The notes under the pieces are model-generated. The model was not told where the DNA came from and made no database searches. It saw nothing but the letters and a program-made list of their open reading frames with translations. A program made the position numbers and the translations under genes. From an uncultured Bacteroidia bacterium (lineage in GTDB: Bacteria; Bacteroidota; Bacteroidia; Bacteroidales; CAJPTX01), in assembly GCA_938040915.1 (NCBI GenBank), contig CALHZE010000272.1:1-14583 (forward strand): DNA of 14,583 nucleotides. Reading direction: 5' to 3'. Of the stretch, positions 6,002 through 12,565 are shown one piece after another. Position 1 is the first letter of the stretch, and the number at the start of each line of letters is the position of its first letter.

Positions 6002-7099
6002 CTATTTTACATGCAACCGATACTCTATGTCCCATCGCCGCTCGGGGGTCTCTATGATCTCGATACGAAGGCGTTGAAGCCCCGCTTTGGGGAAGGTCAG
6101 CACGTCGCCCGATGGGGTAACGGGTGTCCCATCGATCCAGTAACGGATTTGTGCGTCTGGGCGTGCGAGCTCCTTCCAGTGCAGTAAAATTGTCCGCTCT
6201 GTATAGCCGTAATCGTTGAGGCGGTAAAGGTAGGGGATGCGATCCTCGTCGCTCTCTCGATAATTGAGCCCTTGGGTGCGGATCTCCACGGAGGGGGAAA
6301 ATTCTGATTTCTTCTCTCCTTGCTCGCTCCGTATCGCAAACTGGTATGGGGTGTCGGGCGTTAACCCCGTCACCGTGTATGCGAGTCCTGCGGTCGTGGT
6401 GAGAGCCGCTCCGTTCATGGTGAGGTGATAGGTCACGCCCGCCTCGCCCGTCGGACGCCACGAGAGGTCGATCTCCCGCTGCTGCCCCGTCCCCTTGAAC
6501 CCCGACGGCGGGTCTAGGGGGATTTCATGCTCGGCCTCCTTACTCATCTTAAACGACACATCGTCGATGATAAGCTCCTTGACAGTGCCCCCATCACTAT
6601 CGCCCTCGAGGGTCAACGCGACGCCACAGTGGTCGGCTATGGGGGCTTTGAACGTCACCGTATGTTGTTGCCACACGCCGGAGATCTGCACCCGTTCCTC
6701 CTCTCTTTTTTCGGGACGCACGATGACGCCGTCTTTATACCACGTCACTTCGGGGATGATGTTCTTTTTCACCCCTGTCCCCTTATACCAGTACGAGAGT
6801 TCGTACTCAGCTCCCGCTTCTACCTCAATCGACGCATTCTCGGTGTTCTTGAAGTAGGTGATTGACGACAGCCCAGGGTTGAGATAGAGTTTTAGGGCAA
6901 GCGCCCCCGTATGAGCCTCGCTGCTCTTTTCGGGGCTTAGCGTGGAGTTGATGCTCCAATTGACCGGTTTTTCATAGAGCCCCTGTAGGCGGAATTTCTC
7001 AAAGTCGCCGTTTTCCAACAGCTCTACCCCCACCTGGGCGCGTAACCCTGTGGCGGAAAAGAGTAGGAAACTCACCAAGAGATAGGCTATCCGTTTCAT
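6002..7099 (-). CDS. Secreted jelly-roll / fibronectin type III-like protein
   Basis: A 365-aa protein with a type I signal peptide (MKRIAYLLVSFLL...LRAQ). Residues about 25-185 look like a carbohydrate-binding-module-type jelly roll: LLENGDFEKF at 27, a strand ELSYWYKGTG, VWQQHTVTFKAP, and IIDDVSF at the end. Residues about 196-276 form a fibronectin type III-like domain (LDPPSGFKGTG; EIDLSWRPTGEAGVTYHLTMNG; YTVTGLTPDTPYQFAIRS). A third, shorter beta-rich domain ends the protein. The frame is open further upstream, but the ATG at 7099 is chosen because it begins the signal peptide, follows GGAAG, and sits 5 bp after the upstream stop; an earlier start would overlap the DUF4856 gene. It has no lipobox, so unlike its operon partners it is probably not lipid-anchored. 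Ligand binding is inferred; no catalytic domain is seen. Confidence 0.78.
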   Translation of the reverse strand: MKRIAYLLVSFLLFSATGLRAQVGVELLENGDFEKFRLQGLYEKPVNWSINSTLSPEKSSEAHTGALALKLYLNPGLSSITYFKNTENASIEVEAGAEYELSYWYKGTGVKKNIIPEVTWYKDGVIVRPEKREEERVQISGVWQQHTVTFKAPIADHCGVALTLEGDSDGGTVKELIIDDVSFKMSKEAEHEIPLDPPSGFKGTGQQREIDLSWRPTGEAGVTYHLTMNGAALTTTAGLAYTVTGLTPDTPYQFAIRSEQGEKKSEFSPSVEIRTQGLNYRESDEDRIPYLYRLNDYGYTERTILLHWKELARPDAQIRYWIDGTPVTPSGDVLTFPKAGLQRLRIEIIETPERRWDIEYRLHVK

Positions 7100-7104
7100 C
7101 TTCC

Positions 7105-8307
7105 TTATTGATTTCTTTTCACGTCGTCTAGCGTAAGACCATAACGCTCGCCGATCACGAGGGCGATGTGTTGTAACGACCCCTCGGCCGAGGGCGCACC
7201 GCGCAAGCGCGCCGTATCCCAAAGCCCCAACCCTGACGAGGTGAGCTCTGACAAGAGACGCGTGACCTCGTCGGGGGTAAAGTAGGCATCGCCACTCTCC
7301 TTGCGCGTAAAGGGGAGGGTGTAAAGCAACCCACACCCTTGCGAGATAAAGAACAGCGCATTGCGGATCTCTTCGTTGAGGTTCTCGGTCGTGTTCTCTC
7401 CCACCAACATCCGCATGGCGCGGACGGCTACCACCCGCGAGAGCTCTGTCCGGATGTTCTTGATTTGCAACTCGACCGAGTCGTAACGATAACGGGTGAG
7501 TGCCCCTCGCCCACGCGCAAAGGCGTTGTAGAGGCGGATTTTACTATCGCGCAATACGCTCAGTCCGTTTCCCTGTGTGTAGGGTAGCCAAAACTGGTAG
7601 TAACCATAGGCCAAGTCCCAGTGGTGCTCGAGGGCGGTGTAGTTACGCCCTGGCAATACCTCGGCGTTCTGGTGTGCTGTGCGGAGGGCTTCGTCGTTAA
7701 AGAGCCCCTCGTCGAGGTGGGTGTAAAGGATCTTGTCGAGGTAGATCCCCCCGTCGGTGATGCCGCGGAAGAGCTCGGCTACTACGACCCCTTTTTCGTC
7801 AGCAAAACAGAGGTTTGCGTCGCCGATATTGACTCCTAGAAAGCCCCCTTTCCCCTCGCGTGCCGGCTGGTTGCGGATGGCAGAGGCGTTGGGGAGTCCG
7901 AAGCCCGACAATTCACACGTCTTGGCAAAAAGTGTCTCTACCACGCCGAGCATCGGCTCGTGTTGTGCACGCTGGTGTGGCGAGGCGGCGATCTCCTCCC
8001 GCGGCTTTAGCCCAAACTCGCCATTTTCGTAATACCCCCGAGCGAGGTCATAAAGGCTCTGGTTGGTGAAATTAGCCTCGTGCAAGTAACGGTAGGTGAG
8101 GTCGACCGCTCCCTTAAGGAGTGTACACTCTAGCATGTCGACGCTGTTCTTGCCCCCGCGCCGGAAGCTGTAGACAGGGTCGGGCGTGATGATCCCTTGG
8201 TAGGTACTCTCTACGGTTTCGTTTTCCCACTTGTCACATGAGGAGGTGACGAGCGCGAGCAAGAGCCCCCCCGCGACCAAGGCGATTTTCGTGAGCCGTG
8301 TCTTCAT
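7105..8307 (-). CDS. DUF4856 family lipoprotein
   Basis: A 400-aa predicted lipoprotein, signal peptide ending VTSSC (Cys 24), mature end CDKWENE. It resembles the DUF4856 family of Bacteroidota: a helical protein with GGFLGVNIGDANLCFADEKG at 154-173, an ELFRGITDGGIYLDKILYTH helix, and the signature NYTALEHHWDLAYGYYQFW at 222-240 (family form YTxMEHxWDEAYGY). From memory, DUF4856 proteins often occur near TonB-dependent receptors and imelysin-type proteins, which hints at iron or other small-ligand handling, but no biochemical role is established that I know of. The His-His-Trp-Asp cluster (228-231) could bind a ligand or metal. It lies 13 bp after the 202-aa lipoprotein gene and 5 bp before the jelly-roll gene, firmly inside the operon. 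Confidence 0.8.
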   Translation of the reverse strand: MKTRLTKIALVAGGLLLALVTSSCDKWENETVESTYQGIITPDPVYSFRRGGKNSVDMLECTLLKGAVDLTYRYLHEANFTNQSLYDLARGYYENGEFGLKPREEIAASPHQRAQHEPMLGVVETLFAKTCELSGFGLPNASAIRNQPAREGKGGFLGVNIGDANLCFADEKGVVVAELFRGITDGGIYLDKILYTHLDEGLFNDEALRTAHQNAEVLPGRNYTALEHHWDLAYGYYQFWLPYTQGNGLSVLRDSKIRLYNAFARGRGALTRYRYDSVELQIKNIRTELSRVVAVRAMRMLVGENTTENLNEEIRNALFFISQGCGLLYTLPFTRKESGDAYFTPDEVTRLLSELTSSGLGLWDTARLRGAPSAEGSLQHIALVIGERYGLTLDDVKRNQ

Positions 8308-8320
8308 CGTGAGCCGTGCT

Positions 8321-8929
8321 TTAGGGTAAGATGATGTAGTTGCAATAGGGCTCAGGGATGGGGTTGATCCCCTCGGCGTTCTGATACTGTGTCGCCTCGA
8401 GCGTCTTCACCACGGTGAACCCATCGGTACACTGTGCCGTCATTTTCGCGCGGATGCTTGACCCGCGATCGCCCCCGCCATTTACCGAAAGGTACATGGG
8501 GAAGCCCGACGAGACCTTAAAGGTCGTGCGATACTCCTTCCCCAACGTCATGACCACGTCGGCGTCTGGGGTGTTCCGGTGAGAGACCACGAGGTGCAGC
8601 GCCTTGTCTGCCCCCACATACTTTACCACGAAAGTCGAGGTCGGGCTGCCCCCGCCCCCTTCTTCGTTAAACGAGCACGTTAGGGTTACCTCATACTCTC
8701 TTACATTCTCGGCTATCTCTACCCCTGGATAGCGAAAAAGCTCTTTGGTGAGCTGAGGGTCACAGTGTAACAGATTTTGCTCTTCGTAAGAGATAAGCGG
8801 CTTGTCGATGCCCCCGAATGGAAAGAGTGTCTCATAGTCCTCCTCGGGCGTGTCTATCTCGGGCTTACTGCAAGAAAAGGCGAGCGCAACGAGCGGCGCA
8901 ACGAGCGTGAATAGGAGTCTGTATTTCAT
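8321..8929 (-). CDS. Beta-rich lipoprotein of unknown family
   Basis: I do not recognise this 202-aa protein. The ATG at 8929 is preferred over an upstream in-frame ATG at 8980 because it begins a lipoprotein signal peptide (MKYRLLFTL...ALAFSC, Cys 20) and avoids overlapping the DUF4302 gene, which ends 26 bp earlier. The mature end CSKPEIDTPEED fits the Cys-x-Lys-acidic pattern of the operon. The remainder alternates in a beta-strand fashion, with a Gly-rich loop (EEGGGGSP at 89) and the motif MYLSVNGGGDRGSS at 145-158. That motif resembles SVSGGGDET in the Ig-like lipoprotein at 5075-5989. It ends in a Pro/Tyr-rich segment (PIPEPYCNYIILP). It is probably a small surface partner of the SusCD complex. 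Confidence 0.75.
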   Translation of the reverse strand: MKYRLLFTLVAPLVALAFSCSKPEIDTPEEDYETLFPFGGIDKPLISYEEQNLLHCDPQLTKELFRYPGVEIAENVREYEVTLTCSFNEEGGGGSPTSTFVVKYVGADKALHLVVSHRNTPDADVVMTLGKEYRTTFKVSSGFPMYLSVNGGGDRGSSIRAKMTAQCTDGFTVVKTLEATQYQNAEGINPIPEPYCNYIILP

Positions 8930-8955
8930 CGATACGGTGCGTGTATGGTTCGTGG

Positions 8956-9987
8956 TTATTCTTCTGCCCCAGCGTCCCAAATCTCGGCTTTATAGCCGGT
9001 GTATTCCCCCTCGGGGTGGAGGTGTTTACTCACTAGCCGCGTGGAGCGAAGGAGCGGGTCATAGACCGAAACTAGCTCGGCGGTGAAACGATCGCCCTCG
9101 CGGACGAAGTCATGGAAGATATATTTGCTGTTATAGCGCAGTCCTGCGCGGAAGGTGATCCCCTCTTCTGTTCCCGCATAGCCCGAGCCGAGCCCTGTCT
9201 GTTCCTTAGGCGGATCGGTGGGGAGTGGCGCTTTCTTCTGGGCAAAGAGAAAGAGGTAATAGCGCTTGTCGCGGATCTCCTTGAGGTAGTGTCGATTGGT
9301 CTCTACGTCGCGCTTTACATAGATGTCGCTCTGGAAAAAGGTGCGAGCCCCTTGATAGATGCGCAGCTGTGGGTTGACCATCGATTCGAAAAAGAGCCGA
9401 TTCTCGCGCGACTTCCTGACGACCTCGCTAAAAGCCTCTGCAGTCTCCAGCTTATGTAATACGGCATACTCGCGGGCGGGCTCAAGGTGGGCAGCGGTGC
9501 GAAAGAGGAGGTCGCCATCTTCGTTTTTCCGGATAAAGAGGAAGTCATTCGCACCGCCATAAGCCGCATTGACAAGACGGTGGATATAGTTGTAGGTTTC
9601 AAAACTGAGTTGCGTGAAGCTATTGCGCCCTACGACATACTCGCTTCTTGCGGTGTCGGTCGTGCTTGCGTCGTCGAGGTCGGCGAGCATCTCCACGGTG
9701 TGGTCGCGAGCAAACTTCATCGTAAAGCAGACTCCCCCATAGCCGAGCCGCTCCCGAAAGAAGGGGATGACCTCGCTGGGGTTAGAAAACAGTAACGAGT
9801 CGGTGCGCGGGAAGTAGAGCAGTCGCCAACCATAAGGGGCACTCACTAGCTCCTCCTGTAGTGCAGCGATGCTCTTCTGGTTACGCACCGACGGGGAGTC
9901 TTTGAAAACATCTTCGTTTTTGGCGCAGGAAGCCACCAAAAACAGCGAAATGGGTACGAGGGCGATAAACAACACCAGTCGTGTCAT
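8956..9987 (-). CDS. DUF4302 family lipoprotein
   Basis: A 343-aa predicted lipoprotein, signal peptide ending FLVASC (Cys 21), mature end CAKNEDVF. The early segment RNQKSIAALQEELVSAPYGW (35-54) followed by RLLYFP, then YGGVCFTMKFARDHTVEMLA, matches my memory of DUF4302 (PF14135), a Bacteroidota family usually encoded next to SusCD pairs and Peptidase_Mx1-type lipoproteins, exactly as here. The rest is strand-rich; the biochemical role is unknown. Its ATG shares one base with the stop of the upstream gene (TAATG), so translation is probably coupled. An in-frame ATG at 10062 is rejected because it has no signal peptide and overlaps the previous gene. The length is at the short end for the family as I remember it. 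Confidence 0.82.
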   Translation of the reverse strand: MTRLVLFIALVPISLFLVASCAKNEDVFKDSPSVRNQKSIAALQEELVSAPYGWRLLYFPRTDSLLFSNPSEVIPFFRERLGYGGVCFTMKFARDHTVEMLADLDDASTTDTARSEYVVGRNSFTQLSFETYNYIHRLVNAAYGGANDFLFIRKNEDGDLLFRTAAHLEPAREYAVLHKLETAEAFSEVVRKSRENRLFFESMVNPQLRIYQGARTFFQSDIYVKRDVETNRHYLKEIRDKRYYLFLFAQKKAPLPTDPPKEQTGLGSGYAGTEEGITFRAGLRYNSKYIFHDFVREGDRFTAELVSVYDPLLRSTRLVSKHLHPEGEYTGYKAEIWDAGAEE

Positions 9988-10985
9988 TATTTGTGGTTTT
10001 TGAGGTATGTATCGATGCGGCGTACACTCGCCAGTTGGAGGCGTAGGAAATCTACCCCCCACCTCTTGCGGATGTAGGCTGTCACAAACTGCTGTTTTGC
10101 CGAAAACTCCTTGTAGGCTTGTTCCGCTTCGCGCGCATAGCGTTGGTGCACCTCGGGGTCTGGATCGGGGTCGCCCTCATCCTCAGGAGTGCCCGCTCGA
10201 GTGAGGGCGGCGTTGATCTCTTGTGGCGAGCTCACGAGCGTGGCGCTGATGATCTCGGCAAAGTCGTCCTCGGCGCTCAAGAGCGAAAGCATCGTGTAAC
10301 ACCCGCGCTGGTTGGCCCAGCCATTGAGACCAAACTTCTCTTTGAGCGCCGTATAACTCCCAATGGGTGGCGCAATAACATCGGTCGAGCCCCGTGTGTA
10401 GCGCGACTCGCTGATCTTGAGAAAGGCGTCGCGATCGTATGGGAGAAGCTCCAAAAGGCGGCGCGCCATCTGGTGGTGCACGCTCCGCATGAGTACGTAA
10501 ACTTGTTCCTCTGCCCCTGGGTCATAGTCGTTTACGTGATAGAGCGAGAGCTCCGCGGCGCTGGTTTGTGGATTGTAAAGGCGTTCCACGCCGTTGTTGT
10601 CGGGGTTGCCGCCGCCATAGAGCACGATCCGAAGCGGGGTGCGCTCGCGTAAGAAGTTCTCGCCCCCCAACGAGGGGTGGGTATAAAGCTCTAGCCCGAG
10701 CTCACAAACCGCTTCTAAGACCGCTTGCACCTTCTCTAGCTTGGGGGGGTAGACAGATGTGCCTACCCCTGCCACGTTCTTGTCCCAACGATACACGACC
10801 TCGATGTTATAGGGCTTGACCACATTGGTCGTAATCCACGCGTCGAGTTCGGTGGGCGTTAGGGTGTGGGCATTGGCGTCTACGACGCTGTTCGGGTCAA
10901 GACGCTCTTTCTCACAACTCACGAAGAGTAACGAGAAGAGCACCCCCAGAAGGGGAAGGGATAGCAAGGATATCGATTTCATCAT
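9987..10985 (-). CDS. Peptidase_Mx1-like lipoprotein with a degenerate zinc site (probable pseudoenzyme)
   Basis: A 332-aa predicted lipoprotein, signal peptide ending LLFVSC (Cys 24), mature end CEKERLDP. Its place after SusD and before DUF4302, its length, the opening LDAWITTNVVKPYNIEVVYR, and the later AEDDFAEIIS (238-247) fit the putative zinc-binding metallopeptidase family PF15890. The family normally has HHEFAHIL, an HExxH zinc motif. Here the matching stretch is HHQMARRLL (170-178): the catalytic Glu is Gln 172 and the second zinc His is Arg 175. Peptidase activity is therefore unlikely, though the fold and a binding role may persist. Residues 265-282 are rich in Asp, Glu and Pro, and a basic helix ends the protein. 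The stop overlaps the next start by 1 bp. Confidence 0.8.
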   Translation of the reverse strand: MMKSISLLSLPLLGVLFSLLFVSCEKERLDPNSVVDANAHTLTPTELDAWITTNVVKPYNIEVVYRWDKNVAGVGTSVYPPKLEKVQAVLEAVCELGLELYTHPSLGGENFLRERTPLRIVLYGGGNPDNNGVERLYNPQTSAAELSLYHVNDYDPGAEEQVYVLMRSVHHQMARRLLELLPYDRDAFLKISESRYTRGSTDVIAPPIGSYTALKEKFGLNGWANQRGCYTMLSLLSAEDDFAEIISATLVSSPQEINAALTRAGTPEDEGDPDPDPEVHQRYAREAEQAYKEFSAKQQFVTAYIRKRWGVDFLRLQLASVRRIDTYLKNHK

Positions 10986-10997
10986 AGTCGAGCGTTT

Positions 10998-12554
10998 TTA
11001 GCGAAGGCGCTGTTGCCGATCGCGTGGGTTAGGCGCGAGACCGCGCCGTTGTGCCTCGGTCGGGATCTGAAGCACCTTGCGCGGGTCTTCCTTCTCGAGC
11101 GGGAAGTAATAGGCACTATTACTGGATCGTTTGACGGGGATGTGAAAACGCCTCAGGTCAAACCAGCGTAACCCCTCACCATAGAACTCTTTGCGACGGA
11201 AGTCGACAATCAACTTTACCATCGCAAGCTGTTTCAATGAAAGCCCGTAGTTGGGCGAAAAAAGGTCGTAGTTGGCGGCACTCGTCGAGGTGTAAAGCGC
11301 GCGCTCAAGGGTGGGCGTATAACCGAACTTTGCCTCCATGTATTCTACAAAGTCGTCAATAGCACGATCGTAGTCACGTAGCATGACGTAGGCTTCCATT
11401 CTGTTCAGTAAGACCTCGTCGGCGGTTAAGAGGACGTTGGTCACATAGAGGTCGCGCGGTTTGACCCCGATGCTCTCGGTCGTAGAGAGCTCGTCAAACT
11501 TGGCTAGGTAACGTCCGTTGTTGAGTGGCACGGGGGAGTTGGTGAAGGTGTATAAGCCCTCAAACTGGGAGGAGACGTCGCCCAACTGCTCGTGATATTT
11601 CTTGTTAAAGACCTCGTGCACCGTACCGAGTCGCGTCCCCGTAGACCCATAACGCTCGGTGGGCATTAGGCGCGCCAAGCGAGACTCGGTCGTGGTGAGA
11701 AGGAGGTTAGCAGGCTCCTCCGGACTGTTGTAAAGCCGGTAGAGATCGTCGTGGTGAAAGAGTAGTTGCCGTGCATATTGCCACCACGGACGCAGGAAGG
11801 GTTGCGGCTTCGCCCCAAGGACGTAGTTGGCATACGCTACTACCAGAGCCCACTCCCCCTTAAAGAGGTAAAACCGCGAGGCAAAGGCGTATGCTGCCCG
11901 CTTGTTAAAGTGGAATTTGGGTTGCTTGTAATAGGTGTCGTTGACGAGCGTGATCCCCAGCTTGAGGTCAGCCTCTATCTTGTCATAGACCTCGCCGACC
12001 GTGCCTCGTTGGTAGTCGACTAGGGCGTGCTTTTCCGGTCGAGTAACGTAGGGGATACCGGGGTTGGAGGCAGCACCGCCGTAGGGTTCGCTCCAGAGGT
12101 TGACGAGCATAAAATGCAGGTAGGCGCGTAACAGGAATGCCTCGCCATAGAGAGCCTTTACACGCTCGGTCTTGGGGTAGCTTTTCAACAGCTCGAGTGC
12201 CTTGTTGGCTTGGGCGATCCCTTTATAGCAGGCGTTCCAATAGTTGAGCGGGGTGTCGAGGTCTTCCTGATCATAGTCTTCCCAAAAGAACATAGCCTCG
12301 TTAAGGCTGTTATGTACCCCGTTAGGGCGTTCGGCTACGTTGTCAGTGCGGGGCTCTAGGAAGGCGATGTAACTCGCCTCGGGGTAAGCCCCCGTCAGGA
12401 GCTCGGCGATGCGCTCCTCGCTATCGATATCGATGGCAAGCTCCGAGTCGGGGTTCTTATCAAGGAATTTGTTACACCCTGTGAGGCTCGTCCCCGTCGC
12501 AACCCAAGCGGCGAGAAGCAGGGAGAAAAATAGCGTCTTGTGTGTCTTGCGCAT
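10998..12554 (-). CDS. SusD/RagB-family outer-membrane lipoprotein
   Basis: A 518-aa SusD-like lipoprotein, the surface ligand-binding lid over its SusC partner. The signal peptide ends SLTGC (Cys 27), followed by NKFLDKNPDSE, the usual SusD start. The N-terminal half holds TPR-like helices with GEAFLLRAYLHFMLVNLWS and EPYGG (about 155-180), typical of SusD-like_3 (PF14322). The C-terminal half has LLTADEVLLNRMEAYVM and RRKEFYGEGLRWFDLRRFHI, typical of SusD_RagB (PF07980). The length is normal. The ATG at 12554 begins the signal peptide; a further in-frame ATG at 12596 would overlap the SusC stop and is rejected. It lies 11 bp after susC and 12 bp before the Mx1-like gene. The substrate cannot be read from the sequence; no glycan-degrading enzyme is nearby. 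Confidence 0.96.
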   Translation of the reverse strand: MRKTHKTLFFSLLLAAWVATGTSLTGCNKFLDKNPDSELAIDIDSEERIAELLTGAYPEASYIAFLEPRTDNVAERPNGVHNSLNEAMFFWEDYDQEDLDTPLNYWNACYKGIAQANKALELLKSYPKTERVKALYGEAFLLRAYLHFMLVNLWSEPYGGAASNPGIPYVTRPEKHALVDYQRGTVGEVYDKIEADLKLGITLVNDTYYKQPKFHFNKRAAYAFASRFYLFKGEWALVVAYANYVLGAKPQPFLRPWWQYARQLLFHHDDLYRLYNSPEEPANLLLTTTESRLARLMPTERYGSTGTRLGTVHEVFNKKYHEQLGDVSSQFEGLYTFTNSPVPLNNGRYLAKFDELSTTESIGVKPRDLYVTNVLLTADEVLLNRMEAYVMLRDYDRAIDDFVEYMEAKFGYTPTLERALYTSTSAANYDLFSPNYGLSLKQLAMVKLIVDFRRKEFYGEGLRWFDLRRFHIPVKRSSNSAYYFPLEKEDPRKVLQIPTEAQRRGLAPNPRDRQQRLR

Positions 12555-12565
12555 GGGTCTCGTGG

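Noticed and set aside
6002..6260. C-terminal domain of the jelly-roll/FN3 protein as a type IX secretion signal.
   Set aside because: The end is beta-rich and lysine-terminated, but I cannot see the conserved motifs of T9SS C-terminal domains; the resemblance is too weak.
7100..7336. An N-terminal extension of the jelly-roll/FN3 protein, starting at 7336.
   Set aside because: The extra 79 codons overlap the DUF4856 gene in another frame, are Arg-rich without family resemblance, and would bury a perfect signal peptide starting at 7099.
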